Below are positions 24,204 through 32,844 of a DNA stretch of 64,000 nucleotides, piece by piece. Positions within the stretch are counted from its first letter, which is position 1. Every line of letters starts with the position of its first letter. The notes below the pieces were generated by a model. It ran no database searches, was not told where the DNA came from, and saw only the letters and a list, made by a program, of their open reading frames with translations. Source of the stretch: Streptomyces sp. NBC_00370 (lineage in GTDB: Bacteria; Actinomycetota; Actinomycetes; Streptomycetales; Streptomycetaceae). The stretch lies in the NCBI RefSeq assembly GCF_036084755.1, contig NZ_CP107968.1, positions 2,362,501 to 2,426,500 of the forward strand, read 5' to 3'. The position numbers and the translations under genes were made by a program.

Positions 24204-25226
24204 TTAGCCGACGCGCACGCCGTAGTTGAACGGCATGTTGCTCATGGCTTCGTAGCGCACGTTCGCGCCCGGGTGGGGGGCGTGCAGCACCTGGCCGTTG
24301 CCGGCGTACAGACCGATGTGGCTGCCGCCGCTGAAGATGACCAGGTCACCCCGCTGGAGCTGGCTCGCCGAGAGGTGCGGGCCCGCGCCGCCCTGGGCCT
24401 GCGAGGTACGCGGCAGCGAGACGCCGGCCTGGGCGTAGGCCCAGCCGGTGAGTCCCGAGCAGTCGAAGGAGCCGGGGCCCGTCGCGCCGTAGACGTACGG
24501 CATGCCGATGCGGGTCTGGGCCGCCGCGAAGGCGGCCGCAGCGCGCTGCGACGCGGGGACGGAGGCGCCGAGGTCGACCCGGCTGCTGGCGCGGTTGGCG
24601 CGGCTCTCGTCGTTGGCGAGCGAGGCGCGCTCCTGGGCGGTGAGGGTGAGGAGCACCCGCTGCGTCGCCGCCAGCTTCTCCTGGACGTCCTTCTTCTTCT
24701 GGCCGAGTTCCTTGCGGGTGTCCGCGAGGTCCTTGACCTTGTCCTGGGCTTCCTTGCGCTCCTGGGCGAGCGTGCGCTGCTTCGCCTGGATCTGCTGGAG
24801 CGCCTCGGCCTGCTTGGCGCTCACCTGGTCCATGGTGGACGCCTTGTCCAGGTAGGTGTCCGGGTCCGAGGAGAGGAAGAGCTGCACCGAGGGGTCGATA
24901 CCACCGCTGCGGTACTGGGCGCTCGCCATCGAACCGAGGTTGTCGCGCAGGTCGTTGAGCTCGTCCTGGCCGCGGGCGACCTTGTCGCGCAGGGAGTTCA
25001 CCTGCTTGGTGAGCTTGTCCTGCTGCTCCTTGGCGCCGTTGAACTTCTCGGTGGCCACCTCGGCGTCGTGGCGCAGGCCCTCGACCTTGGCCTTGACGTC
25101 CTTCGTGGTGGGCTTCGGGTCGGCGTGCGCGGCCTGGGAGGTCAGCGCGACGGCGGCGGCGGCAGTGGCGGTGAGCACAGTCACACGGGTGCGGCTCGGA
25201 GGCTTGGGACGACGGTGGGACGCCAC
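24204..25226 (-). CDS. NlpC/P60 peptidoglycan hydrolase (paralogue)
   Basis: A 340-aa paralogue of the neighbouring hydrolase with the same layout: signal peptide (TRVTVLTATAAAAVALTSQAAHA), long coiled coil (about 40-200), and NlpC/P60 domain with FDCSGLTGW, SHIGLYAG and HAPHPG. Both contain ASAQYRSGGIDP-type segments at the same place, showing recent common origin. The GTG at 25226 (MASHRRPK) has AAGGAG upstream; an in-frame ATG further up lies inside the leader element. That leader resembles part of a c-di-AMP riboswitch, which in Streptomyces often controls wall hydrolases. Confidence 0.92.
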   Translation of the reverse strand: MASHRRPKPPSRTRVTVLTATAAAAVALTSQAAHADPKPTTKDVKAKVEGLRHDAEVATEKFNGAKEQQDKLTKQVNSLRDKVARGQDELNDLRDNLGSMASAQYRSGGIDPSVQLFLSSDPDTYLDKASTMDQVSAKQAEALQQIQAKQRTLAQERKEAQDKVKDLADTRKELGQKKKDVQEKLAATQRVLLTLTAQERASLANDESRANRASSRVDLGASVPASQRAAAAFAAAQTRIGMPYVYGATGPGSFDCSGLTGWAYAQAGVSLPRTSQAQGGAGPHLSASQLQRGDLVIFSGGSHIGLYAGNGQVLHAPHPGANVRYEAMSNMPFNYGVRVG

Positions 25227-25252
25227 GAAGGCGAGCTCCTTCTTCCTCAGCC

Positions 25253-25345
25253 GCCTACCGGGCAAAGGGGGACGCATGTCCCGGCTCCACATGTTCGGCT
25301 CCCCCGTGCTTGAGCTGAACTGCGTGGATTCGGCGGTGCCTTCGC
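25253..25345 (-). promoter_or_regulatory. ydaO-like (c-di-AMP riboswitch) leader, internally shortened
   Basis: Read on the minus strand the leader has CACCGCCGAATCC, then CACGGGGGAGCC, AACATGTGG and a closing CCCGGTAGGCGG; CCGCC and GGCGG can form the closing P1 stem. These match the start, the GGGGGA-CC block and the end of the ydaO aptamer. The usual GGGGTGAATC and GAACCCGACAGCTAAC blocks between them are missing, so ligand binding is doubtful. A GGGAC/GTCCC hairpin followed by CCTTTG takes their place. Confidence 0.45.
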
Positions 25346-25388
25346 CGACACCCCGGATGGGTGATCGACCGCGCGAAGGTTCGACCTG

Positions 25389-25542
25389 ACCTTAGTGACC
25401 TTCTTGTGATCAGTTCAAATCCTCACGAGAAAAATCTTGATCTCGAAGGCATAATTTACGTACAGCACACGTTCAGTGATGACTATTTGACGCCATGTTG
25501 TGACGTGAAGCAATCAATTCGGTCATTAGCCGCAACAGTTGC
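25389..25542 (-). other. AT-rich promoter-like region
   Basis: This stretch is far richer in A and T than the surroundings (for example AAAAATCTTGATCTCG and CATAATTTACGTAC). It lies upstream of the hydrolase leader and downstream of the NYN gene, so it probably holds the hydrolase promoter; TAAATTATG near 25452-25460 on the minus strand is a possible -10. I see no gene. Confidence 0.45.
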
Positions 25543-26907
25543 TCAGGCGCGCGAAAGCCGCTTCAGCAACAAGGCGGACGCGACGGGCCGGGCGCCGGCC
25601 TTCGCCACTCCGTCGGCGACCTCACGGTCCGTGGAGACCACCACGACCGGCCGGCCCGGCGGTTCCGCCCGGACCAACTGGCGGATCAGCTCGTCCGCGG
25701 TGACCCCCGGCTTCGAGAACAGCACCCGCACCCCGCGCGGCGGCGCGAGCAGCACGGGAGCCGCCAGTTCGGCGCCGTCGAAGACACACGTCATCTCGGC
25801 GCCCGACTGTGCGGCGAGCATGGCGAGACCGCCCAGCAGCCGCAGCCGCTGCTTCTCCAGTGGCATCGTCGGATAACCGGTCTTGGTCACGTTGTAGCCG
25901 TCCACGAGCAGATGCGCCTGCGGCAGCGCCAGCAGCTGGTCGAGCAGCGCCGGGTCCGTGTCGGACAGCGCCCGCGCCGCCACGTCCTTCGGCGACATCC
26001 GGCCCGGCTCGACCGCGTCGACCGTGTCGGCGGGCCGCGCGGACGCGGGCGGCAGCGCCAGCTCGCGGCGCAGCCCCTGGGCCGACTCCAGCACCGTGTC
26101 GAGCAGCAGCCGCAGCCGCATGTCCTCGATCGAACGGCCCTCGCGCGCCGCGCGCCTGCTGGTCTCGACGGCGGACTCCGCCTCGGCGAGCCGCGCCCTG
26201 ATCCGCCGGGTCTCGCTCTCGGCCGCCGACACCTGGGCGGCGCTCTCCGACCTGACGCCCTCCAGCTCCGCGTTGACCCGGCGCAGCGCCGCCTCGCCGC
26301 GCTTCACATCGCTCTGCGCGCTGCGCAGCTTGCGGTGCAGCGACTCCGCGTCCTTGCGTACGGCCTCCAGCTCGGCGCGCAGCCGCTCCGTCTCGCTCTT
26401 CGTCTGGGCCCTGGCAGCGGCGAGATCGTCCCGCAGCTGCTCCAGCTCGCGCCTGGCCTCCTCGTCGGCGCGTTCCGCTTCCGCCCGCAGGGCCTCCTCG
26501 CCCGCGGCGGTCACCAACTTCACCCATCCGGGGGGCCTGAGTACGTACGCGGCGGCGGCCACATCGACCGGATCGGCGGCCGCGGGCGGCGATCCCGCCT
26601 CCAGCGCCTCGGCCAGTTCGGGCTGCGCCGCACCCAGCCGCTCGCCGATACGCTGGCGGAACAGCGGGTCACTCTCCAGCGCCGCCGCCATCGCGTTGCC
26701 GGCGAACTTCGCCCGCCTGTTCGGGGTGAAACGGGCGTACTGCCGCAGCTGGGTGGGCAGCTCGGCGACGGTCAGCCCGCCGAAAGCGTCCGAGACCAGC
26801 GCGACGACCCGCCGCCTGACCCCGTCGGGCAGCGGGCGGTCGAGCACCTCGGCGGCGTCACCGTCGGCCGCACCGGCCGACTCAGCACCGCTTGCGGGCT
26901 GCTCCAC
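25543..26907 (-). CDS. NYN-domain (YacP-like) RNA-binding/nuclease protein with coiled coil
   Basis: A 454-aa protein. The N-terminal ~110 residues are helical, with TPNRRAKFAGNAMAAALESDP. A charged coiled coil covers about 130-270. The C-terminal YacP-like NYN domain (about 325-454) shows LLVDGYNVTKTGYP, CVFDGAE and VVVVSTDREVADGV, with the conserved aspartates of this PIN-related ribonuclease fold. YacP/Rae1 of Bacillus is a ribosome-associated mRNA endonuclease; whether that role holds here is inference. The GTG at 26907 has only a weak ribosome site. The gene lies 36 bases after a small zinc-ribbon gene in the same direction. Confidence 0.87.
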   Translation of the reverse strand: MEQPASGAESAGAADGDAAEVLDRPLPDGVRRRVVALVSDAFGGLTVAELPTQLRQYARFTPNRRAKFAGNAMAAALESDPLFRQRIGERLGAAQPELAEALEAGSPPAAADPVDVAAAAYVLRPPGWVKLVTAAGEEALRAEAERADEEARRELEQLRDDLAAARAQTKSETERLRAELEAVRKDAESLHRKLRSAQSDVKRGEAALRRVNAELEGVRSESAAQVSAAESETRRIRARLAEAESAVETSRRAAREGRSIEDMRLRLLLDTVLESAQGLRRELALPPASARPADTVDAVEPGRMSPKDVAARALSDTDPALLDQLLALPQAHLLVDGYNVTKTGYPTMPLEKQRLRLLGGLAMLAAQSGAEMTCVFDGAELAAPVLLAPPRGVRVLFSKPGVTADELIRQLVRAEPPGRPVVVVSTDREVADGVAKAGARPVASALLLKRLSRA

Positions 26908-26943
26908 GATCCGTCACCCCACTACCCCTTTCGGGCGGCTCCC

Positions 26944-27186
26944 TCAGGAGCCGGCGCCCGGCCTGTCCACCAGCTCGATCTGATCCACCGCGTTGCACCA
27001 ACGGCACCGCACGGACTCGATGGTCTCACTGACCACCTCGCGCTCCTCGACCTTCGGATCCCCTGCCAGGTCCAGATGGACGTACTCGACGGCCTTCGAC
27101 GTACGTGTCACGTCGAACCGGGTGAGATTGCCGCACAGGGCACAACGCCACCGCTGCTCGGAAGTCGGCTGGGGAACCGTCGCCAT
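26944..27186 (-). CDS. Small zinc-ribbon protein
   Basis: An 80-aa protein with two CxxC pairs, Cys15/Cys18 and Cys61/Cys64, placed as in a zinc ribbon. The middle is a beta-rich stretch (RFDVTRTSKAVEYVHLDLAGD). Such small proteins bind nucleic acid or stabilise a partner, but no family name can be given with certainty. It precedes the NYN protein in the same direction by 36 bases and probably shares its transcript, which hints at an RNA-linked role. The ATG at 27186 follows a weak GAGGACGGC. Confidence 0.8.
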   Translation of the reverse strand: MATVPQPTSEQRWRCALCGNLTRFDVTRTSKAVEYVHLDLAGDPKVEEREVVSETIESVRCRWCNAVDQIELVDRPGAGS

Positions 27187-27326
27187 CGTGCCGTCCTCTT
27201 CTCGTCGCCCGCCACCACGGTTGCCCGCGGTGGCGTAACCCTACGGCCTTCCGCTTACCCACCGCCTACCCCGAACCCCGGCGAGGCACTCTGTACCGGT
27301 ACGCCCCGGTACGACATGCTCTGTCA

Positions 27327-28040
27327 GTGAAAAGGTGGCGGACGACGGACGACGGCCCTGTGGTGACCTACGCCCTGATCGGGCTGTGCTGTCTGGCCTT
27401 CCTGGTCAGTCCGCTGTCCGGCTTCAATCCGGTGTACGGCAGAGGTGACGCGCTGCTCGCGGCGCAGAGCGCGTACTTCGAGCGGTGGGGCGTCATCCCG
27501 AGCCAGCTGATGACCGGGTCGCCGCACGCCCTGCTCACCCCTCTCACCGCCCTGTTCGTGCACGGCAACTGGCTGCACCTGCTCGGCAACATGCTGTTCC
27601 TCTACGTCTTCGGCGCGATGGCCGAGGAACGCATGGGTCGGCTGCGGTTCGCCGTGTTCTACCTCGTCATCGGCTACCTCGCGCTGACCGCCTACGCGAT
27701 CGCCAACGCCTCGTCGCAGGAGACCCTGGTCGGAGCCTCCGGCGCGATCGCCGGTGTGCTCGGCGCCTTCCTCTATCTCTTCCCCAAGGCGCGGGTCACC
27801 AGCCTCTTCCCGTTCCTCTTCTTCCTGCCGCTGCGCTTCCCCGCCTGGATCGTGCTGGTCTTCTGGTTCGCCCTGCAGTACGTGGCACAGCAACAGACCC
27901 CGCCGGACGGTCCCGCAGTCGCCTATCTCGCGCACCTCGTGGGGTTCGGCGGAGGGTTCCTCTACGCCTGGGTGCGGTACTGGCGTACCGATAGAGTGAG
28001 GGCCCAAACCGGGGCCACCGAGGGAGAACGCCAACCGTGA
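27327..28040 (+). CDS. Rhomboid-family intramembrane serine protease
   Basis: A 237-aa six-to-seven-helix membrane protein. The catalytic dyad is Ser138 in VGASGAIAG and His203 in AHLVGFGGG. The HGNWLHLLGNMLFL motif of loop 1 and helix 2 (79-92) is also present, with E100-R102 after it. Rhomboids cut substrates within or beside membrane helices; the substrate here is unknown. The GTG at 27327 overlaps no upstream gene. Its stop overlaps the start of the next gene (GTGA), so the Lrp-like protein is translationally coupled to it, an arrangement whose meaning is not obvious. Confidence 0.92.
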   Translation: MKRWRTTDDGPVVTYALIGLCCLAFLVSPLSGFNPVYGRGDALLAAQSAYFERWGVIPSQLMTGSPHALLTPLTALFVHGNWLHLLGNMLFLYVFGAMAEERMGRLRFAVFYLVIGYLALTAYAIANASSQETLVGASGAIAGVLGAFLYLFPKARVTSLFPFLFFLPLRFPAWIVLVFWFALQYVAQQQTPPDGPAVAYLAHLVGFGGGFLYAWVRYWRTDRVRAQTGATEGERQP

Positions 28041-28318
28041 TCACCGCGATCGTGCTCATCAAGACCAGCGTGGACCGGATCCCCGAGATCGCGGAGGCCA
28101 TCGCGTCGCTGGACAGCGTCAGCGAGGTGTTCTCGGTGACCGGGACGTACGACCTGATCGCCATGGTGCGCGTGGCCAAGCACGACGACCTGGCGGACGT
28201 CATCCCCGGCAGCATCAGCAAGATCAAGGGCGTCGAGGCCACGGACACGCACGTGGCCTTCCGTACGTACTCCCAGCACGACCTGGAAGCGGCCTTCTCC
28301 ATCGGCCTCGACGCCTGA
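28037..28318 (+). CDS. Stand-alone Lrp/AsnC ligand-binding (RAM) domain protein
   Basis: A 93-aa protein that is only the ligand-binding, oligomerising RAM domain of the Lrp/AsnC family, without the usual N-terminal helix-turn-helix. The beta-alpha-beta pattern runs from MITAIVLIKTSVDRIPEIAEAIASLDSV through VTGTYDLIAMV to GVEATDTHVAFRTYS. Such stand-alone domains bind amino acids and may modulate full-length Lrp proteins. The GTG start at 28037 overlaps the rhomboid stop. No DNA-binding part is found upstream in any frame, so it is not a frameshifted remnant. Confidence 0.9.
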   Translation: MITAIVLIKTSVDRIPEIAEAIASLDSVSEVFSVTGTYDLIAMVRVAKHDDLADVIPGSISKIKGVEATDTHVAFRTYSQHDLEAAFSIGLDA

Positions 28319-28346
28319 GTCCGCGCGTTCCCGCGCGCCTCGGTCC

Positions 28347-29711
28347 TTACGCGGCGTCGCGGTCCGGCACGCAGCGGCCGTCCTCGGTGCGGTAGCTCCA
28401 CCGCGCGCCGTCGCGCACCAGCTCCGTCACGGCCGCCACGAACCGCTCCACGTGCTCGTCGGGGGTGCCGGCGCCGAAGCTGACCCGGATCGCGTTCAGC
28501 GAGCGCTCGCCGGGCGCGGCCTCGGGGGCGCCGCACTCGCCCGGCTCCTGCGGGTCGCTGTCCAGCAGCGTCCGCACCAGCGGGTGCGCGCAGAACAGAC
28601 CGTCCCGCACACCGATGCCGTACTCGGCGGAGAGCGCCGCAGCGAAGTGCGAGCTGTTCCACCCCTCGACCACGAACGAGATGACACCCACCCTCGGCGC
28701 GTCGTCCCCGAACAGCGACAGCACCTTCACTCCCGGCACCTCGGCGAGCCCGGCCCGCACCCGGCCGACCAGCTCCTGCTCCCTGGCCACCAGCGAGTCG
28801 AAGCCGGCCTCGGTGAGGGCCTTGCAGGCCGACGCGATGGCGTACACCCCGATGACGTTCGGCGAACCCGCCTCGTGCCGGGCCGAGTTGGTGTGCCAGT
28901 CGACGTCAACGCCGCCGTCGTCGCGGCGCGTGACCTTACGGCTGGCGCCACCGCCCGCCAGATACGGCTCGGCGGCCAGCAGCCAGTCGGCGCGGCCGAC
29001 GAGCACCCCGGAGCCGAACGGCGCGTAGAGCTTGTGCCCGGAGAAGGCCACCCAGTCGACGTCCAGTTCGGCGATGTCCACCGGGTGGTGCGGCGCGAGC
29101 TGCGCCGCGTCGAGCACGATCCGCGCACCGTGGGCGTGCGCCGCCGCGGCCAGTTCCCGTACGGGCCACAGCTCGCCCGTCACGTTCGAGGCCCCGGTCA
29201 CACAGACCAGCGCGGGCCCTTCGCCGGTGCGCGCCGCCAGCGCGCGCTCCAGGATCTCGACGGCCTGGGCCGGGGTCCTGGGCGCGTCCAGGTACGTCAC
29301 GTCGGCGGCGCGCCACGGCAGCAGCGAGGCGTGGTGCTCGGTCTCGAAGACGAAGACCTGACAGCCGGCCGGCACGACGGCTGCCAGCAGGTTCAGCGAG
29401 TCGGTGGTGGAGCGGGTGAAGACGACCTGGTCGTCGGCGCGGCAGCCGAGGAACTCGGCGACGGTGCGGCGGCTGTTCTCGAACAGGTCGGTGGAGAGCT
29501 GCGACAGGTAGCCGGCGCCGCGGTGCACGCTGCCGTAGTACGGCGCGTACGCGGCGATGTCGTCCCACACCCGCTGCAGCGCGGGCGCGCTGGCCGCGTA
29601 GTCGAGCGCCGCGTAGCTGACCTCGCCGCCGGTGACCAGCGGCACGCTGACGTCACGTCCGAGGACGGGCAGCGGGGCGGTGGTGGTGACGACGTCGGAA
29701 AACACGGACAT
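28347..29711 (-). CDS. Class V aminotransferase (cysteine desulfurase-like)
   Basis: A 454-aa PLP enzyme of aminotransferase class V. The cofactor site shows His127 in ETEHHASLLPW, Asp201 in VLDAAQLAPH and the PLP lysine Lys227 in SGHKLYAPFGSG. It is a SufS/Csd-like protein, but a Cys-bearing active-site loop equivalent to SufS Cys364 is not evident, so desulfurase activity is not certain. The ATG at 29711 follows AGGGAG. A SAM-IV riboswitch in its leader implies repression by S-adenosylmethionine and a place in sulfur amino-acid metabolism. It converges with the RAM-domain gene. Confidence 0.88.
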   Translation of the reverse strand: MSVFSDVVTTTAPLPVLGRDVSVPLVTGGEVSYAALDYAASAPALQRVWDDIAAYAPYYGSVHRGAGYLSQLSTDLFENSRRTVAEFLGCRADDQVVFTRSTTDSLNLLAAVVPAGCQVFVFETEHHASLLPWRAADVTYLDAPRTPAQAVEILERALAARTGEGPALVCVTGASNVTGELWPVRELAAAAHAHGARIVLDAAQLAPHHPVDIAELDVDWVAFSGHKLYAPFGSGVLVGRADWLLAAEPYLAGGGASRKVTRRDDGGVDVDWHTNSARHEAGSPNVIGVYAIASACKALTEAGFDSLVAREQELVGRVRAGLAEVPGVKVLSLFGDDAPRVGVISFVVEGWNSSHFAAALSAEYGIGVRDGLFCAHPLVRTLLDSDPQEPGECGAPEAAPGERSLNAIRVSFGAGTPDEHVERFVAAVTELVRDGARWSYRTEDGRCVPDRDAA

Positions 29712-29748
29712 GCCAGACTCCCTGGGGACCAGGACCCCACAGCAGAGA

Positions 29749-29867
29749 GGGGTCCGCGCTTGCCGTAGACCTCGCTGCCTACGGCCTGGTCTTCACCCGG
29801 GGCACCCCGCCACGGACGGAGGGTTGCCGGACAGCAAGCCGGGGCCTTAACGCTGTCACTCATGACC
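29749..29867 (-). promoter_or_regulatory. SAM-IV riboswitch
   Basis: On the minus strand, GGTCATGAGTGACAGCG opens the element, followed by CCCCGGCTTGCTGTCCGGCA, ACCCTCC, GGCGGGGTGCCCCGGGTGA and the pseudoknot-side AAGACCAGGCC. These are the conserved blocks of the actinobacterial SAM-IV / SAM-I-like family. Downstream, GGACCCC and GGGGTCC (29729-29752) can pair just ahead of the start, so control is probably translational or by termination. Confidence 0.88.
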
Positions 29868-29966
29868 TTGTGAAGAAGTCTGGCACAGGGTGCCGCCCGG
29901 CCTCAACCCCGTTCCACGTTGCGGACAGGGCTGAGACCGAGCCGGACACGACGGTCCACGCGCGGG

Positions 29967-31034
29967 CTACGCGCGCTGTGACGCCGCCACCCAGCGCTCC
30001 AGCGTGCGCCCCGCGGCGCCCGAGTCGACCGACTCGGCCGCCCTCGCGAGTCCCGCCGAGAGCTGCAGCGTGAGCGGGTCCCCCGTCTGGTCGAGGGCCA
30101 CCAGCGCGGCTGCCGCGTTCAGCAGCACCGCGTCCCGTACGGGGCCCTCCTCGCCCGCCAGCATCCGGCGGGCCACCTCGGCGTTGTACGCCGCGTCGGC
30201 GCCGCGCAGGGCCTCGACGGGGACGAGCTCCAGGCCGACGTCGCGCGGGTCGAAGGCCTCCTCGGTGACCTTGCCCTCCCGGACCAGCCAGACGCGGGAG
30301 GTCGCCGTCGTGGTCAGCTCGTCGAGGCCGTCGTCGCCGCGGAAGACCAGCGACGAGTGGCCGCGCTCGGCGAACACACCGGCCACGATCGGTGCCATCC
30401 GGAGGTCGGCGACACCGACCGCCTGGGCGCGTACCCGGGCCGGGTTGGTGAGCGGGCCGAGGATGTTGAACGTGGTCTGGGTGCCGAGCTGGGCCCGCGC
30501 CGTCGCCGCGTGCCGCAGGGCGGGGTGGAACTTGACCGCGAAGCAGAAGGTGATGCCCGCCTCCTCGGCGACCTCGACCACCCGCTCCGGCGACAGCTCC
30601 AGATTGACCCCGAGCTGCGCCAGCACGTCCGAGGCGCCGCTCGCCGACGACGAGGCGCGGCTGCCGTGCTTGACCACCTTCGCGCCGGTGCCCGCGACGA
30701 CGATCGCCGCCATGGTCGAGATGTTGACGGTCTTCGCCATGTCGCCGCCGGTGCCGACGATGTCGACGGTGCGGCCCGGCACTTCGATGGTGCGGGCGTG
30801 CTCGTACATGCTGCGGACGAGTCCCGAGACCTCCTCGACCGTCTCGCCCTTCGCCCGCAGGGCCACGGCGAAGCCGGCGATCTGCACGTCGGTCGCCTCG
30901 CCGCTCATGATCTGGTCCATCGCCCAGGCGGTGTCCTCCACGGACAGGTCCTGGCCGCGCATGAGCGGGGTGAGGACGCCCGGCCAGGTGCGGGCCGCCA
31001 CGGTGTCGCCTCCGACGGGGGTAACAGCGCTCAT
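29967..31034 (-). CDS. trpD: Anthranilate phosphoribosyltransferase
   Basis: A 355-aa enzyme that transfers phosphoribosyl from PRPP to anthranilate, the second tryptophan-specific step. The PRPP-binding GTGGD is at 94-98, NIST at 104-107 and [17 protein letters not shown] at 122-138. Length is standard. AGGAG lies seven bases before the ATG at 31034. It stands alone after the qcrB terminator, well away from the attenuator-controlled trpE at 4.3 kb; I see no leader peptide here. It is cytoplasmic and the only TrpD in the window. Confidence 0.96.
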   Translation of the reverse strand: MSAVTPVGGDTVAARTWPGVLTPLMRGQDLSVEDTAWAMDQIMSGEATDVQIAGFAVALRAKGETVEEVSGLVRSMYEHARTIEVPGRTVDIVGTGGDMAKTVNISTMAAIVVAGTGAKVVKHGSRASSSASGASDVLAQLGVNLELSPERVVEVAEEAGITFCFAVKFHPALRHAATARAQLGTQTTFNILGPLTNPARVRAQAVGVADLRMAPIVAGVFAERGHSSLVFRGDDGLDELTTTATSRVWLVREGKVTEEAFDPRDVGLELVPVEALRGADAAYNAEVARRMLAGEEGPVRDAVLLNAAAALVALDQTGDPLTLQLSAGLARAAESVDSGAAGRTLERWVAASQRA

Positions 31035-31140
31035 GCTCGCTCCTGGGGGTCTGGGGACCGGCGCGTGGCCGGTGCGACGTGGCCGACGTGGCGGCAAGCC
31101 TATCGGCGCGCACCGGCGATGAGATACGCCGATGGCACGA

Positions 31141-31191
31141 CCGAGGGCCCCGGCCGGCTCCCCTCGCGGGGTGCCGGGCCGGGGCCCTCGG
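31141..31191 (-). terminator. Terminator after qcrB
   Basis: CCGAGGGCCCCGGCC at 31141 pairs with GGCCGGGGCCCTCGG ending at 31191, a long nearly perfect stem with a GC-rich loop, 25 bases past the qcrB stop and before trpD. Confidence 0.8.
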
Positions 31192-31215
31192 TGGTGGCGA
31201 CCGTCAGGCCGGAGA

Positions 31216-32844
31216 TCAGTGGTGGCCGTGGCCGCTCGTGATCTCCTTGTACTCCTCGGCCGTCGGCTTGGGGATCTGGTTCCCCTCGCCGTAGTAGCCC
31301 TTGCTGAGCTTGACCCTGGCCTTCTCGACGGGCGAGACCTTGCGCTCGACACCGTTCTCGTCGGTCGTCGGGCCGATCTCGTCCGGCGTGTACTGCTCGT
31401 GCGCCGTGAGCTTGTACAGGTCGCCCTGGGCGAGCGGCGTGTGCACCTCGACGAACTCGCCGTGCGGCAGCCGCTTGATGACACCGGACTCGCGGCCGTG
31501 CAGCACCTTCTCGGCGTCCCTGCGCTGAAGTCCGATGCAGATCCGCTTGGTGAGGATGAACACCAGGACCGGGGCGACGAAGAACGCGATCCGGATGAAC
31601 CAGGTGATCGTGTTGATCGACAGATGGAAGTGCGTGGCGACGAGGTCGTTGCCACCACCGACCAGCAGGATCATGTACCAGGTGATCCAGGCGACACCGA
31701 AGGCGGTACGCGTCGGGGCGTTGCGCGGCCGGTCCAGGATGTGGTGCTCGCGCTTGTCGCCGGTGACCCAGGACTCGATGAACGGGTAGACGGCGATGGC
31801 GGTGAGCACCAGCGGCAGGAGCAGCAGCGGGATGAACACGCCCAGTACGAGCGTGTGCCCGGCGAAGTTGATCTCCCAGCCTGGCATCGCTCGGATCAGG
31901 CCTTCCGGCATGCCCATGTACCAGTCGGGCTGGGCGCCGGTGGAGACCTGGTCGGGCCGGTAGGGGCCGATGGCCCAGATCGGGTTGACCGAGGCGATGG
32001 CGGCGACGATGGCGATGACACCGAAGACCAGGAAGAAGAACCCGCCGGCCTTGGCCATGTAGACGGGGAGCAGCGGCATGCCGACGACGTTCTTGTTGGA
32101 CTTGCCGGGGCCCGCGTACTGGGTGTGCTTGTGGTAGACGACCAGGATCAGGTGACCCACGATCAGGCCGAGCATGATGCCGGGCAGCAGCAGGATGTGG
32201 ACCGAGTAGAACCGGGCCACGAAGTCGCCGCCGGGGAACTCCCCGCCGAAGATGAACGTCGAGAGGTACGAGCCGACGATCGGGACGGAGAGGATCGCGC
32301 CGTCCACGAACCGGACGCCGGTACCGGAGAGCAGGTCGTCCGGGAGGGAGTAGCCGGTGAAGCCGGTGAACATACCGAGGACGAACAGCAGGAAGCCGAA
32401 CATCCAGTTGATCTCACGGGGCTTGCGGAAGGCGCCCGTGAAGAACACGCGCATCATGTGCACGAACATGCCGGCGAGGAAGATCAGCGCCGCCCAGTGG
32501 TGGATCTGCCGGATCAGCAGACCGCCACGGACGTCGAAGCTGATGTGGAGCGTCGAGTTGAACGCCTCCGACATCCGGATGCCCTGCAGCGGGACGTAAC
32601 TGCCGTGGTACACCACCTCGTTCATCGACGGGTGGAAGAACAGCGTCAGATACACACCCGTGAGGATGATGATGATGAAGCTGTAGAGGCAGATCTCCCC
32701 GAGCATGAAGGACCAGTGGTCCGGGAAGATCTTGCGCATGTTGGACTTGGCGAGGGAGTAGATCCCCAGCCTGCCGTCGGCCCAGTCGGCGATCTTCTCG
32801 CCCGCCGGCGCCGTGCGGTTCGTCTCGTCCGTCGCAGTACTCAT
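31216..32844 (-). CDS. qcrB: Cytochrome bc1 complex, cytochrome b subunit
   Basis: A 542-aa polytopic cytochrome b of the bcc menaquinol:cytochrome c reductase. The b-haem His pairs are in helices 2 and 4 ([12 protein letters not shown] and the SVHILLLPG segment), and PEGL in [14 protein letters not shown] is the quinol-site PEWY-equivalent loop. A long cytoplasmic C-terminal tail ending in GHGHH is typical of actinobacteria. Its ATG at 32844 overlaps the qcrA stop by four bases. It ends the qcrCAB operon and forms a supercomplex with the aa3 oxidase encoded nearby. Confidence 0.97.
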   Translation of the reverse strand: MSTATDETNRTAPAGEKIADWADGRLGIYSLAKSNMRKIFPDHWSFMLGEICLYSFIIIILTGVYLTLFFHPSMNEVVYHGSYVPLQGIRMSEAFNSTLHISFDVRGGLLIRQIHHWAALIFLAGMFVHMMRVFFTGAFRKPREINWMFGFLLFVLGMFTGFTGYSLPDDLLSGTGVRFVDGAILSVPIVGSYLSTFIFGGEFPGGDFVARFYSVHILLLPGIMLGLIVGHLILVVYHKHTQYAGPGKSNKNVVGMPLLPVYMAKAGGFFFLVFGVIAIVAAIASVNPIWAIGPYRPDQVSTGAQPDWYMGMPEGLIRAMPGWEINFAGHTLVLGVFIPLLLLPLVLTAIAVYPFIESWVTGDKREHHILDRPRNAPTRTAFGVAWITWYMILLVGGGNDLVATHFHLSINTITWFIRIAFFVAPVLVFILTKRICIGLQRRDAEKVLHGRESGVIKRLPHGEFVEVHTPLAQGDLYKLTAHEQYTPDEIGPTTDENGVERKVSPVEKARVKLSKGYYGEGNQIPKPTAEEYKEITSGHGHH

